59,615 nucleotides of DNA, taken from NCBI GenBank assembly GCA_947566125.1, contig CANOIR010000008.1, positions 1 to 59,615 on the forward strand, given 5' to 3'. The translations under genes and the position numbers were made by a program. The notes below the pieces were generated by a model. The model was not told the DNA's origin, searched no databases, and worked only from the letters and a program-made list of their open reading frames with translations. Shown here in pieces: positions 7,794 to 16,482 of the stretch (its first letter is position 1; each line of letters opens with the position of its first letter). This DNA is from an uncultured Ruminococcus sp. GTDB lineage: Bacteria; Bacillota; Clostridia; Oscillospirales; Ruminococcaceae.

Positions 7794-7822
7794 TTGAAAA
7801 TAATATTATTATATGTTAAAAT
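7794..7822 (+). promoter_or_regulatory. Promoter of the glg operon
   Basis: TTGAAA (7794-7799), 17-base spacer, TAAAAT (7817-7822) preceded by TGT (extended -10). The 90-base leader to glgB holds a 6-bp hairpin (AGAAGC 7838-7843 with GCTTCT 7861-7866). The stretch 7643-7790 has a small TGTGC/GCACA hairpin and no clear gene. Confidence 0.7.
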
Positions 7823-7912
7823 ATTATACGTAAGAATAGAAGCGTTTATTTGCAGTTTATGCTTCTTAATATAAGGCACAGTCCTTAAATTAAAACAAAA
7901 GGAGGGAAAGCT

Positions 7913-9886
7913 ATGCCTTTAATACAAACTAATAAAGATAATGATTTTCCGCTTTATCTGTTTCATCAGGGTAAAAATTATGAGGCAGGCAAGTTTTTTG
8001 GTGCACATAAAATAAAAGACAGTGAACTCTGGAGATTTAGAGTATGGGCTCCAAAGGCGAAAAGCGTTTCAGTAATTGGTGATTTTAATGAGTGGGATCG
8101 CAGTAAAAATCCTATGGAGAAAATCTCCGAAACTGTATGGGAAATTACTATAGACGGCTTGAAGCAATTTGACGTATATAAGTACAGTATCGAAACAGAG
8201 GACGAAAGGATTCTTGATAAATCCGATCCTTATGCACAGCATTTTGAACGCAGACCTGGTACAGCTTCAAAACTTTATGAAAGTAATTATAAGTGGAATG
8301 ATGCAGAATGGATGCAGAATAGGGCAGAACGTTCTCCATACAGTTCTCCAATGAATGTGTACGAAGCACATTTGGGTTCGTGGAAGCATAATCCTGAAGA
8401 AAAATTCCCAAGCTATATAGGTTTTGCAAATAGCATTATACCGTATCTTAAAAAAATGTCATATACTCACATTGAGCTTATGCCACTTACAGAATATCCC
8501 TACGATGGTTCATGGGGTTATCAGGTTACTGGTTATTATGCACCAACATCACGTCACGGCACACCTGATGACTTCCGTAAGATGATAGATATGTTCCATG
8601 AAGCCGGAATAGGTGTAATTCTTGACTGGGTACCAGCTCATTTTCCTAAAGATGCAGCTGGTCTTTGTGAATTCGATGGCTCTTATTGCTATGAATATAC
8701 TGATCCGCTTAAAATGGAACATAAGGCATGGGGTACCAGAGTTTTTGACTATGGAAAAGGCGAGGTTTGTTCATTCCTTATATCAAGTGCTTGCAGCTGG
8801 CTTGGTGATTATCACGTAGATGGAATTCGTGTTGATGCGGTGGCATCAATGCTTTATTTGGACTATGACCGTCCAGACGGTCAGTGGAGAGCCAATCAGT
8901 ACGGCGGACATGAAAACATTGAAGCAGTAGAATTTTTGCGTCATTTAAATGAAGCTGCATTTGAACGTTATCCCGGTGTGCTTATGATAGCCGAAGAGTC
9001 AACAGCATGGCCTTTAGTTACAAAGCCTACAGATGTTGGTGGTTTGGGATTCAACTTTAAGTGGAACATGGGTTGGATGAATGATATGCTGCAGTATGTT
9101 TCACTTGATCCGATTTATCGTGCTTTCAATCATGATAAACTCACATTTTCATTCTTCTATTGTTTTTCAGAGAACTATATTCTGCCTATTTCACATGATG
9201 AAATAGTATATGGAAAATGTTCTATGATAAATAAAATGTCATCTTCTGTTTTAGAAGAAAAGTTTGCAACTTATCGTGCATTTCTTGCATATATGATGGC
9301 ACATCCCGGTAAGAAGCTGCTTTTCATGGGACAGGAATTTGCTCAGCAGAATGAATGGAATTATAAAACTCAGCTTGATTGGGAGCTGCTCAATGATTCT
9401 GACCATCAGCGTATATCTAAATTTACTGAATCCCTTAATAAATTTTATCTTGAAAATTCCCCTTTGTGGCAGATCGATTATTCATGGGAAGGCTTTAGTT
9501 GGATAGCTCATGACGATTACCTGCAAAGTGTAATAGCATTTAGAAGAATAGATGAAGAAGGAAATGAACTTGTTGTAGTATGCAATTTCTGTCCGGTACA
9601 AAGAAATGATTATCGCATTGGTGTTCCTTTTGAAGGCAAATATGTTGTTGAACTGAATACTGACGCACCGGAATTTGGCGGCAGCGGCGTTTCTGAAAAG
9701 GAGTTTGTAACTATATCAGAAGAAATGCATGGTTTGCAGCAGTGTATTTCTATGACACTCGCACCGCTTTCTGTTGTATATCTTAAATATAAGCCAATTC
9801 CAAAGAAACGTGCAGCAGTTACTAAAAAGAAGAGTACAGCATCATCAAGTAAAACTAAGACAGCAGCTTCTAAAAAGAAAAAATAA
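7913..9886 (+). CDS. glgB: 1,4-alpha-glucan branching enzyme (GH13), 657 aa
   Basis: Makes alpha-1,6 branches in glycogen. An N-terminal CBM48 domain (about residues 30-120, FRVWAPKAKSVSVIGDFNEW) precedes the GH13 barrel. The barrel has region I DWVPAHF, region II DGIRVDAVASML (nucleophile Asp308), region III MIAEESTAW (acid Glu361) and region IV ISHDE (Asp429). A C-terminal beta domain follows. An added tail of about 27 residues is almost only Lys, Ala, Ser and Thr (from KKRAAVTKKK to the end), unusual for GlgB. The ribosome-binding site is AAAGGAGGG. It is the first gene of the glgBCDA cluster. Confidence 0.95.
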   Translation: MPLIQTNKDNDFPLYLFHQGKNYEAGKFFGAHKIKDSELWRFRVWAPKAKSVSVIGDFNEWDRSKNPMEKISETVWEITIDGLKQFDVYKYSIETEDERILDKSDPYAQHFERRPGTASKLYESNYKWNDAEWMQNRAERSPYSSPMNVYEAHLGSWKHNPEEKFPSYIGFANSIIPYLKKMSYTHIELMPLTEYPYDGSWGYQVTGYYAPTSRHGTPDDFRKMIDMFHEAGIGVILDWVPAHFPKDAAGLCEFDGSYCYEYTDPLKMEHKAWGTRVFDYGKGEVCSFLISSACSWLGDYHVDGIRVDAVASMLYLDYDRPDGQWRANQYGGHENIEAVEFLRHLNEAAFERYPGVLMIAEESTAWPLVTKPTDVGGLGFNFKWNMGWMNDMLQYVSLDPIYRAFNHDKLTFSFFYCFSENYILPISHDEIVYGKCSMINKMSSSVLEEKFATYRAFLAYMMAHPGKKLLFMGQEFAQQNEWNYKTQLDWELLNDSDHQRISKFTESLNKFYLENSPLWQIDYSWEGFSWIAHDDYLQSVIAFRRIDEEGNELVVVCNFCPVQRNDYRIGVPFEGKYVVELNTDAPEFGGSGVSEKEFVTISEEMHGLQQCISMTLAPLSVVYLKYKPIPKKRAAVTKKKSTASSSKTKTAASKKKK

Positions 9887-9956
9887 TCTAAGCTTTATTT
9901 ATCATAATATAAAATAATATATAAAATAATACGTCATTATTGTTAGGAGGAATATT

Positions 9957-11159
9957 ATGAAAACTAAAAAGAAGTGCGTAGCAATGCTTCTGGCAGGAGG
10001 TCAGGGCAGCCGACTTTATGCACTGACTCAAAAGGTTGCAAAACCTGCCATTCCTTATGGTGGTAAGAATCGATTTATTGATTTTCCGCTTTCCAACTGC
10101 ATTAACTCTGGTATCGATACTGTAGGTGTACTTACTCAGTATCAACCGTTGGTACTCAATGATTACATTGGCAACGGTCAGCCATGGGATCTTGATAAAA
10201 TGAATGGCGGTGTACACGTTCTGCCGCCTTATCAGACATCATTGGGTGCATCATGGTATGAAGGCACTGCAAATGCTATTTATCAGAATATGGCATTTAT
10301 TGAGCGTTATGATCCTGAATATGTAATCGTTCTTGGTGGTGACCATATTTATAAAATGGATTATTCAAAAATGATTGATTTCCATGTTGCAAACAATGCA
10401 GACAGTACTATTGCAGTTATTGACGTTCCACGTTCAGAGGCATCAAGATTTGGTATCATGATCTGTGATGAAGAACTAAGAGTAGTTGACTTTGAGGAAA
10501 AGCCAAAGGAACCAAGATCTACACTTGCATCAATGGGTATATATGTATTTACATGGGAAAAACTTAAGAAATATCTTATTGAGAATGAAAATGCAAATAC
10601 AGGTTCAAAGGACTTTGGTAAGGATATAATTCCGGCAATGCTGAACAATGGCGAGCGTTTGTTTGCATATGAGTTTGAGGGCTATTGGAGAGATGTTGGT
10701 ACTCTTGACAGTCTTTGGGAAGCAAATATGGATCTGCTCAGTCCAAGTGTTCCGCTTGACCTTTATGATCCTAAGTGGAAGATCTATTCACGTCATGAAA
10801 ATATGCCACCTCAGTACATAGGTTCAAATGCCCATGTTGAGAATTCAATGATTACAGAAGGAAGCACTGTAGATGGTACAGTTGACTTTTCAGTAATTTC
10901 AGCAGGTGTTACTATCGAAGAAGGGGCAACTGTTAAGTATAGTATTATAATGCCTGGTACTGTTATCAAGTCCGGAGCAGTTGTTGAATATGCAATTATC
11001 GGTGAGGACAGCGTTGTAGAATCAGGAGCTAAGATTGGTATGAGTCCTGAATGTGTTGAAAACAGAGATGACTGGGGTATTGCTGTTGTAGGTCATAATA
11101 TTACAGTTTCCGGAAAGAAACCAGTACTTCCAAAGGAAATTATTTCTGAGAATATTTAA
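9957..11159 (+). CDS. glgC: Glucose-1-phosphate adenylyltransferase, catalytic subunit, 400 aa
   Basis: Makes ADP-glucose from glucose 1-phosphate and ATP, the committed step of glycogen synthesis. The N-terminal nucleotidyltransferase domain has the intact loop [12 protein letters not shown] (about residues 14-25), then [20 protein letters not shown], the [10 protein letters not shown] metal site and FEEKPKEP. The C-terminal left-handed beta helix shows hexapeptide repeats (for example [18 protein letters not shown]). Length is close to the usual 380-420. The ribosome-binding site is AGGAGG, 7 bases before ATG. It is followed after 8 bases by its paralogue glgD, with which it likely forms a heteromeric enzyme. 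Confidence 0.96.
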   Translation: MKTKKKCVAMLLAGGQGSRLYALTQKVAKPAIPYGGKNRFIDFPLSNCINSGIDTVGVLTQYQPLVLNDYIGNGQPWDLDKMNGGVHVLPPYQTSLGASWYEGTANAIYQNMAFIERYDPEYVIVLGGDHIYKMDYSKMIDFHVANNADSTIAVIDVPRSEASRFGIMICDEELRVVDFEEKPKEPRSTLASMGIYVFTWEKLKKYLIENENANTGSKDFGKDIIPAMLNNGERLFAYEFEGYWRDVGTLDSLWEANMDLLSPSVPLDLYDPKWKIYSRHENMPPQYIGSNAHVENSMITEGSTVDGTVDFSVISAGVTIEEGATVKYSIIMPGTVIKSGAVVEYAIIGEDSVVESGAKIGMSPECVENRDDWGIAVVGHNITVSGKKPVLPKEIISENI

Positions 11160-11167
11160 GGCGGTGA

Positions 11168-12298
11168 ATGAATATGGGTATGAATAATAATGTTTTAGGT
11201 TTGATTTTTGCAAGTATAAATGATTCAACAGTCATTGACCTTACAAAACAGCGTACAATGGGTTCAATCCCATTCGGCGGAAGATATCGTCTTATCGATT
11301 TCCCTCTGTCTAATATGGTAAATTCTGGTATTCAGGAAGTTGGCGTAATCACAAAGTCAAATTACGGTTCTCTTATGGATCATTTGGGTTCAGGCAGAGA
11401 ATGGGATCTTGCAAGAAAAAAAGGCGGACTGCATCTTTTGCCACCTTTTAGCCATGTAGGCGGTGGTGTATATCAGGGTAGACTTGAAGCACTTAATAAT
11501 GTATGGAATTTTATTGACTATGCAAAGTCTGAATATGTTGTAATGTCAAACTGCGATGTTGTTGCAAATGTTGATTTTAGTGAAGCAATAGCTCAGCACG
11601 CTAATTCAGATGCTGATATTACTATAGTATACGCAAAAGGTCCTTATCGTATGGAAAAAAATATCAGTACAAATATACTGACAATCGGTGAGGATAATAA
11701 TGTAACTGAAGTTCTTATAAATCCTGATATGGCAGGCGAGTGTAATATTTGCCTTGATATGTTTGTTATGAGAACAGATTTCCTTAAGAAGATTGTTCGT
11801 GAAGCTGCAAGCAAGAATCAGCATAGTCTTATACGTGATGTTCTTCAAGGACGTAAAGATGAATTTATATTCAAAGCTTATGAGTACAAGGGTTATTTCT
11901 TTAAGATCGATAGTCTGGAATCATATTTTAAGACAAATCTTATGTTGCAGAATGCAGAGATAAGAAAAGATTTGTTTAATGCAAGTTCACCTATTTATAC
12001 AAAAACAGGTGACAATGCACCGGTTAAGTATGGTCTGGAAACAAGTGTTAAGAATTCTACTATTGCAGACGGTTGTGTAATTGAAGGTACTGTAGAAAAT
12101 TGTGTATTGTTTAGAGGAGTAAAGGTTGGCAAGGGTTCTGTTTTGAAGAATTGTGTTATCATGCAGGGTACTACTATAGGTGAAAACTGTAATCTTGAAC
12201 ATATTGTTACAGATAAGGAAGTAGAGATATCAAATGACAGAGTTTTGACAGGTTCTCTTGAATATCCGCTGTATCTTGGCAAAAAAGCTAAAATTTAA
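11168..12298 (+). CDS. glgD: ADP-glucose pyrophosphorylase GlgD subunit, 376 aa
   Basis: A paralogue of GlgC that in Firmicutes forms GlgC-GlgD heterotetramers and changes activity and effector response. It keeps the fold (IPFGGRYRLIDFPLSNMVNSG near residues 35-55, C-terminal hexapeptide repeats). It has lost the catalytic GGxGxRL loop (here FASINDSTVIDLTKQR), and its SNCDVV replaces the GGDH metal site. It is therefore probably regulatory, as is known for GlgD. ATG 11168 is 8 bases after the glgC stop with an AAGGCGG site overlapping the end of glgC, so the two are translated together. Confidence 0.93.
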   Translation: MNMGMNNNVLGLIFASINDSTVIDLTKQRTMGSIPFGGRYRLIDFPLSNMVNSGIQEVGVITKSNYGSLMDHLGSGREWDLARKKGGLHLLPPFSHVGGGVYQGRLEALNNVWNFIDYAKSEYVVMSNCDVVANVDFSEAIAQHANSDADITIVYAKGPYRMEKNISTNILTIGEDNNVTEVLINPDMAGECNICLDMFVMRTDFLKKIVREAASKNQHSLIRDVLQGRKDEFIFKAYEYKGYFFKIDSLESYFKTNLMLQNAEIRKDLFNASSPIYTKTGDNAPVKYGLETSVKNSTIADGCVIEGTVENCVLFRGVKVGKGSVLKNCVIMQGTTIGENCNLEHIVTDKEVEISNDRVLTGSLEYPLYLGKKAKI

Positions 12299-12358
12299 AG
12301 TGAACATAAATTTTTCTGCACTACAATTTAAAAATGATTAAAAACAAGTGATTAAAAT

Positions 12359-12391
12359 CAGCACCGTACATCAATTCTATGTGCGGTGCTG
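12359..12391 (+). other. Hairpin between glgD and glgA
   Basis: A 13-bp stem with one G.T wobble (12359-12371 with 12379-12391) and a 7-base loop lies in the 124-base gap. No T run follows, so a full terminator is unlikely. It may be an RNA-processing or stability element that sets the glgA level apart from glgBCD. Confidence 0.6.
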
Positions 12392-12422
12392 AATATCTAT
12401 GAGATAAAGGAAGGAAACGTCG

Positions 12423-13844
12423 ATGAAAATATTATTTGCAGCAAGTGAAGCACTGCCTTTTGCAGCGTCAGGAGGCCTTGCAGATGTACTTGGCTCATTA
12501 CCGGAAGCGGTAGGCGGTCTTGATTGTGATTGCCGCACGGTTATTCCTATGTACAGAAGTGTTAAGCCTGAACTTCGCAATAAAATGACATATATAGGAG
12601 ATGTTACTGTTGATGTAGCATGGCGAAAGCAATATTGTGGAGTCTACACTATTAAATATGGTAATGTGACATATTACTTGATTGATAATCCATATTATTT
12701 TATGCGTGACGGTATGTATGGCTTTTATGATGACTGCGAAAGATTTGTATTTTTTAGCCGTGCTGTGCTGGAAATATTGCCGCTTATAGATTGGAAACCT
12801 GATATTATCCATTGTAATGACTGGCAGACAGCTATGATTCCTGTGTATTATGAAACTATGTATAAGTATCATAGAGAGTACGAAAATATTAAAATAGTAT
12901 ATACTATTCATAATATTCAGTATCAGGGCGTGTATGGAAAAGAAGTAGTGACAGAACTTATGGGACTGCCAAGTTATCATACGAATTTACTCGAATTTGA
13001 CGGATGCGTAAACCTTATGAAAGGTGCTATCGAAACAGCAAGTATTATAACTACTGTTAGTCCAACATATGCAGAAGAGGTACTTGACCCATGGTATTCT
13101 TATGGAATGGATAGGTCATTGGTACGCAGACAAGATGGAATAAAAGGTATTTTAAACGGTATAGATACAAAGCTTTATAATCCTAAATCTGATTCTATCA
13201 TTGCAAAAAATTATTCATCTTCAAGTTTGTCCGGAAAGAAGAAATGTCGTGAAGCACTTCTTAAGGAAATGAATTTGCCGGTAGATGATGCTCCGGTTAT
13301 AGGCATTGTAACACGTCTTGTGGCACATAAAGGAATACAGCTTATACAGAGAGTATTTCATGAAATGCTTGATATGGGCTGTAAGTTTGTGATTCTGGGC
13401 AGCGGTGAAAAGTTATTTGAAGATTTCTTCATAGAAATGCAGGAACAATTCCCACAGCAAGTAAGTACTAATATAGGATTCCTGCCTGAACTTTCCAGAA
13501 AAATATATGCAGGTTCTGATTTCTTTTTAATGCCGTCACAAAATGAGCCGTGCGGACTTGCACAAATGGTTGCAATGAGATATGGTACAATACCGATAGT
13601 GCGTGAAACAGGAGGACTGAAAGATTCTGTAAATGATGCAGGCGGAACAAATGGCAATGGATTTACATTTAAAACATTTGACGCATTGGATATGTTGGAG
13701 GCTGTTAAGCGTGGAATAGCATTATTTGAAAATAAGCGTAAGTGGAATGGGCTTGTAAAGAGAGCGATGAATTGTGATTTTAGTTGGGCTAAGTCTGCTG
13801 AAACTTATAAGGAAATGTATTGCCAATTGTTGAGCGATGAATAA
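12423..13844 (+). CDS. glgA: Glycogen synthase (ADP-glucose, GT5), 473 aa
   Basis: Transfers glucose from ADP-glucose to the growing alpha-1,4-glucan. The GT-B fold is visible: an N-terminal domain (KILFAASEALPF), the HCNDWQT and YTIHNIQYQG motifs, and a C-terminal domain with GIVTRLVAHKG, LGSGE, and the acceptor/nucleotide motif PSQNEPCGLAQMVAMRYGTIPIV followed by ETGGLKD. In the usual N-terminal KTGGLADV motif the lysine and threonine are replaced (AASGGLADV). Length is normal. ATG 12423 follows AAAGGAAGG. It ends at a bidirectional terminator. Confidence 0.94.
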   Translation: MKILFAASEALPFAASGGLADVLGSLPEAVGGLDCDCRTVIPMYRSVKPELRNKMTYIGDVTVDVAWRKQYCGVYTIKYGNVTYYLIDNPYYFMRDGMYGFYDDCERFVFFSRAVLEILPLIDWKPDIIHCNDWQTAMIPVYYETMYKYHREYENIKIVYTIHNIQYQGVYGKEVVTELMGLPSYHTNLLEFDGCVNLMKGAIETASIITTVSPTYAEEVLDPWYSYGMDRSLVRRQDGIKGILNGIDTKLYNPKSDSIIAKNYSSSSLSGKKKCREALLKEMNLPVDDAPVIGIVTRLVAHKGIQLIQRVFHEMLDMGCKFVILGSGEKLFEDFFIEMQEQFPQQVSTNIGFLPELSRKIYAGSDFFLMPSQNEPCGLAQMVAMRYGTIPIVRETGGLKDSVNDAGGTNGNGFTFKTFDALDMLEAVKRGIALFENKRKWNGLVKRAMNCDFSWAKSAETYKEMYCQLLSDE

Positions 13845-13860
13845 AATAATATTATAATAA

Positions 13861-13905
13861 AAAATCGAGCCGTATTCTTAATTGATTCGACTCGATTTTT
13901 ATTTT
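13861..13905. terminator. Bidirectional terminator between glgA and trxA
   Basis: AAAATCGAG (13861-13869) pairs with CTCGATTTT (13891-13899), with T runs on both sides. It lies between the convergent glgA (+) and thioredoxin (-) genes. Confidence 0.75.
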
Positions 13906-13936
13906 CGTTTTATTTTGTATGCAATTAAATGATGGG

Positions 13937-14242
13937 TTAGAACATTTTTAAAATTGATGCCTTGTCCATATATCCTACGGATTGATTTGTTATTTTGCCA
14001 TCTTTTACTACGATAAGCATAGGAATACTGCTTGCTTTGAATGCGGCAGCTATTGCAGGAGATTTGTCTACATTTATTTTACAAATCTTGTATTCTAAAT
14101 GTTCATCGGCGATTTCTTCAAGTATTGGTGCAAGCATTTGACATGGTGCACACCAATCAGCATATAAATCGACAAGTACAGTACAGTCAGCCTTTATTAC
14201 TTCATTTTCAAAATTTTTTTCATTAACGTGTACAATGCTCAT
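13937..14242 (-). CDS. trxA: Thioredoxin, 101 aa
   Basis: A cytoplasmic dithiol-disulfide reductant. The active site is WCAPCQM, a variant of WCGPC in which Gly is Ala, at about residues 30-36. The cis-proline loop is SIPML and the fold is of normal thioredoxin length (101 residues). It lies 6 bases after the FTR-like gene on the same strand, so the two are almost certainly cotranscribed and the neighbour may be its reductase. It ends at the terminator shared with glgA. Confidence 0.92.
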   Translation of the reverse strand: MSIVHVNEKNFENEVIKADCTVLVDLYADWCAPCQMLAPILEEIADEHLEYKICKINVDKSPAIAAAFKASSIPMLIVVKDGKITNQSVGYMDKASILKMF

Positions 14243-14248
14243 TTTTTA

Positions 14249-14449
14249 TCAGTCCTTTTCTTTATAATATAATCTGCAATGACAATAACCTTCAAATTCA
14301 GGATCAGCTATTTGCTTGCGAAATTCTTCACACATACATTTATTTTCAGGAATAATTTCGAGTTTACATGGACAGTATCCATTTTTATTTTTCAAGCCTT
14401 CACGCAGCCTTTTTACCATTTCTTTATCTTCGTTTAAACGTACTGACAT
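14249..14449 (-). CDS. Ferredoxin:thioredoxin reductase catalytic-subunit-like protein, 66 aa
   Basis: The sequence has three Cys-x-Cys motifs: YCPCK, KCMCEEF and YCHCRLYY. These are the landmarks of the catalytic (beta) subunit of ferredoxin:thioredoxin reductase, which holds a 4Fe-4S cluster and a redox-active disulfide. The spacing is CPC-x9-CMC-x15-CHC, unlike the plant/cyanobacterial CPC-x16-CPC-x8-CHC, and the protein is shorter than the classical subunit. I chose ATG 14449 (MSVRLNED) because AAGGAG lies 8 bases upstream; an in-frame ATG at 14467 lies before that site. It is 6 bases upstream of a thioredoxin gene, which supports ferredoxin-to-thioredoxin electron transfer. No variable (alpha) subunit is present. 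Confidence 0.75.
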   Translation of the reverse strand: MSVRLNEDKEMVKRLREGLKNKNGYCPCKLEIIPENKCMCEEFRKQIADPEFEGYCHCRLYYKEKD

Positions 14450-14481
14450 AGCCGAAGCTCCTTTCAAAATCTATTATATTT

Positions 14482-14510
14482 ATTATATCATATTTTTCAA
14501 AAATATGCAA
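14482..14510 (-). promoter_or_regulatory. Promoter for the FTR-like/thioredoxin pair
   Basis: On the minus strand: TTGCAT (14505-14510), 17-base spacer, TATAAT (14482-14487) preceded by TGA (extended -10). It begins just after the end of the CorC-like gene on the same strand. Confidence 0.65.
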
Positions 14511-14523
14511 TATATATTTTAGC

Positions 14524-15774
14524 TTATTCTTCATTGTTTTCATTTTCCGGTTCGGGTTCTACTTCCAAACGTACTTTATTTACAGTTAGATTGTCGGCTT
14601 CAAGTACGGTAAAATTAAATCTGTTCCACTTTGCAGAAGCACCGTTATCAGGGATATGACCGAGAATCTCCGTTATCCATCCGCCGACAGATGTTGAAGC
14701 TGCTTCTGGTTTTTCCAATGGTATATCTTCATCATCAAGACCGCTTTGCATATCACTTATACTGAATGAACCTTCTATTTCATAAGTATGAGGAGCGACT
14801 TTTACAAATTCATTTAGTATCTCATCACTTTCGTCATAAATATCCCCAACAAGTTCTTCAAGAACGTCTTCAAGAGTTACAATTCCTTTTGTACCACCAT
14901 ATTGGTCTACAACTACAGCCATGTGAGTTTTTGCCTTTTTCATTTCCTGAAGTATTTCGCTTATTAGTTTTGTTGATGGAACATATATAACATCTTGCAT
15001 TATCTCATCAATGCTTTGATAAATGCCATTTAAAAATCTGAAGAATTCCTTATTTGTTATAATTCCGACTATGTTGTCAAGAGTTTTGTCATAAACAGGA
15101 AAGCGTGAAAAATGGCTGCTTAGGAATAACTTTTTAATTTTTTCTATATCGGCACCAAGTGGTATGCCTACTACTTTTACACGTGGAATAAGTATTTTAT
15201 TTACAGTTGTTTCATCAAATTGTAGTGCAGATATTACAAGGTCGCTTTCCTGTTCTTCCAAAACACCTTCTTCTTCAATCTCATCGATTATGTATTTAAG
15301 TTCATCTTCTGTTACAGATGGTGAATCGTCTTTTGACTTGAATACTCTTGATAAAAGATCAAATATTTTTACAAAAGGAGTCATTATAACAATGAGTCCG
15401 GAAAGTGCAGAGGCAAATGTTAAAGCAAGACTTTCGGCGTGTGATTTGGCATAAGATTTTGGCAGGACTTCGCAGAATGTAAGAACTAAAAGCGTCATTA
15501 CAACAGTTGAAACGACCGGACCTGCATCGCCTACCCAATTAGTAAATACTACTGTTGCAAGAGATGAAGCACCAATGTTTGCGATATTGTTGCCTACTAA
15601 TATTGCAGTAAGAGCGTCTTCGTATTTGTCTGCAATTTTAAGTGCGCGATCGGCTCTTTTATCGCCCATATCAGCCTTGTGTTTTAGTCTTATTTTATTG
15701 ACACATGCAAAAGCAGTTTCCAAGCTTGAAAAAAGTGCGGAAAGTACCATCAAAAATATTAAAATAGCAATCAT
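14524..15774 (-). CDS. CNNM/CorC-HlyC family membrane transporter-like protein, 416 aa
   Basis: Family members take part in Mg2+ or Co2+ homeostasis; the old name hemolysin reflects homology only. In order: an N-terminal DUF21/CNNM membrane domain with three to four helices (residues 1-170, opening MIAILIFLMVLSALFSSLETAFACVN), a paired CBS domain (about 200-320, with VDQYGGTKGIVTLEDVLEELVGDIYDE) and a C-terminal CorC_HlyC domain (about 335-410), ending in an acidic tail (EPEPENENNEE). ATG 15774 has TGGAGGA 5-6 bases upstream. It is divergent from the GtrA-like gene. Confidence 0.9.
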   Translation of the reverse strand: MIAILIFLMVLSALFSSLETAFACVNKIRLKHKADMGDKRADRALKIADKYEDALTAILVGNNIANIGASSLATVVFTNWVGDAGPVVSTVVMTLLVLTFCEVLPKSYAKSHAESLALTFASALSGLIVIMTPFVKIFDLLSRVFKSKDDSPSVTEDELKYIIDEIEEEGVLEEQESDLVISALQFDETTVNKILIPRVKVVGIPLGADIEKIKKLFLSSHFSRFPVYDKTLDNIVGIITNKEFFRFLNGIYQSIDEIMQDVIYVPSTKLISEILQEMKKAKTHMAVVVDQYGGTKGIVTLEDVLEELVGDIYDESDEILNEFVKVAPHTYEIEGSFSISDMQSGLDDEDIPLEKPEAASTSVGGWITEILGHIPDNGASAKWNRFNFTVLEADNLTVNKVRLEVEPEPENENNEE

Positions 15775-15790
15775 ATAGTTCCTCCAGAGG

Positions 15791-15819
15791 TTGATTTTTT
15801 AATAATATAATGTTATAAT
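15791..15819 (+). promoter_or_regulatory. Promoter for the GtrA-like gene
   Basis: TTGATT (15791-15796), 17-base spacer, TATAAT (15814-15819) with TGT just upstream. The opposite strand of the same stretch offers a weaker candidate for the CorC-like gene (TAGACA 15834-15839, 16-base spacer, TATAAC 15812-15817), so the two promoters would overlap. Confidence 0.65.
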
Positions 15820-15898
15820 AATATCATATTTTATGTCTATAATCAAGGGGCTATTTTTAATTTTTGCATTTTGCAATAAAAAGAAAGGAATTTTTAAT

Positions 15899-16405
15899 AT
15901 GAATCGACTTATTTTATGGTTTGTAGGCCTTATGCCTAAGAAAATTCAAAGCTTTTATTTTAATCACGAAGAGGTCTTGCTTTATATTTTTTATGGTGGA
16001 CTTACAACAGTAGTTTCATTTATAACAAAGCTTGTACCGCTTTATCTTGTTGATAAGGACGCAATGGGTGATTTTTACACTGTTTATTCAACTGGTTGTG
16101 CGGTTTTCTCTTGGATATGTGCTGTTACTTTTGCATATTTTACCAATCGTGCATATGTATTTAAAAGCACTGCAAAAACAAAAAAGGCATTTTTAAAAGA
16201 GTTTGTAAATTTTTATGTTGGAAGATTGGCTTCTCTTGGAATAGATGCACTTATGACAGCTGTTTTTATAGGCTGGCTCCGATGGAATGCATTTTTAATA
16301 ACACTGGCAGCACAGGTCATTATACTTATAATAAATTACGTTATAAGTAAGGTTTTTGTTTTTCGTGAAACAGAAGAGAAAACAGCTCAAAGTAAATCAG
16401 AATAA
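15899..16405 (+). CDS. GtrA-like membrane protein, 168 aa
   Basis: GtrA-family proteins have four membrane helices and are thought to flip or transport polyprenyl-linked sugars for cell-surface glycans. Four hydrophobic segments are visible (about residues 25-45, 60-80, 95-115 and 125-145), with the family-typical FYVGRLASLGIDALMT and INYVISKVFVF near the end. I chose ATG 15899 over 15833 because AAGGA lies 9 bases upstream and GtrA proteins start shortly before the first helix. No glycosyltransferase lies beside it. A terminator follows. Confidence 0.8.
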   Translation: MNRLILWFVGLMPKKIQSFYFNHEEVLLYIFYGGLTTVVSFITKLVPLYLVDKDAMGDFYTVYSTGCAVFSWICAVTFAYFTNRAYVFKSTAKTKKAFLKEFVNFYVGRLASLGIDALMTAVFIGWLRWNAFLITLAAQVIILIINYVISKVFVFRETEEKTAQSKSE

Positions 16406-16430
16406 TTAAAACACAGCAGTACATAATAAA

Positions 16431-16467
16431 AAAGGCGACATTAGAATATGCCGCCTTTATTTTTTTA
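16431..16467 (+). terminator. Rho-independent terminator after the GtrA-like gene
   Basis: AAAGGCG (16431-16437) pairs with CGCCTTT (16452-16458), followed by ATTTTTTTTAA. It ends about 16 bases before the next start codon. Confidence 0.8.
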
Positions 16468-16482
16468 AGGTGAGGAATTAGA

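Noticed and set aside
8169..8960. Short open frames in other frames of glgB
   Set aside because: They overlap a well-supported gene and lack start signals.
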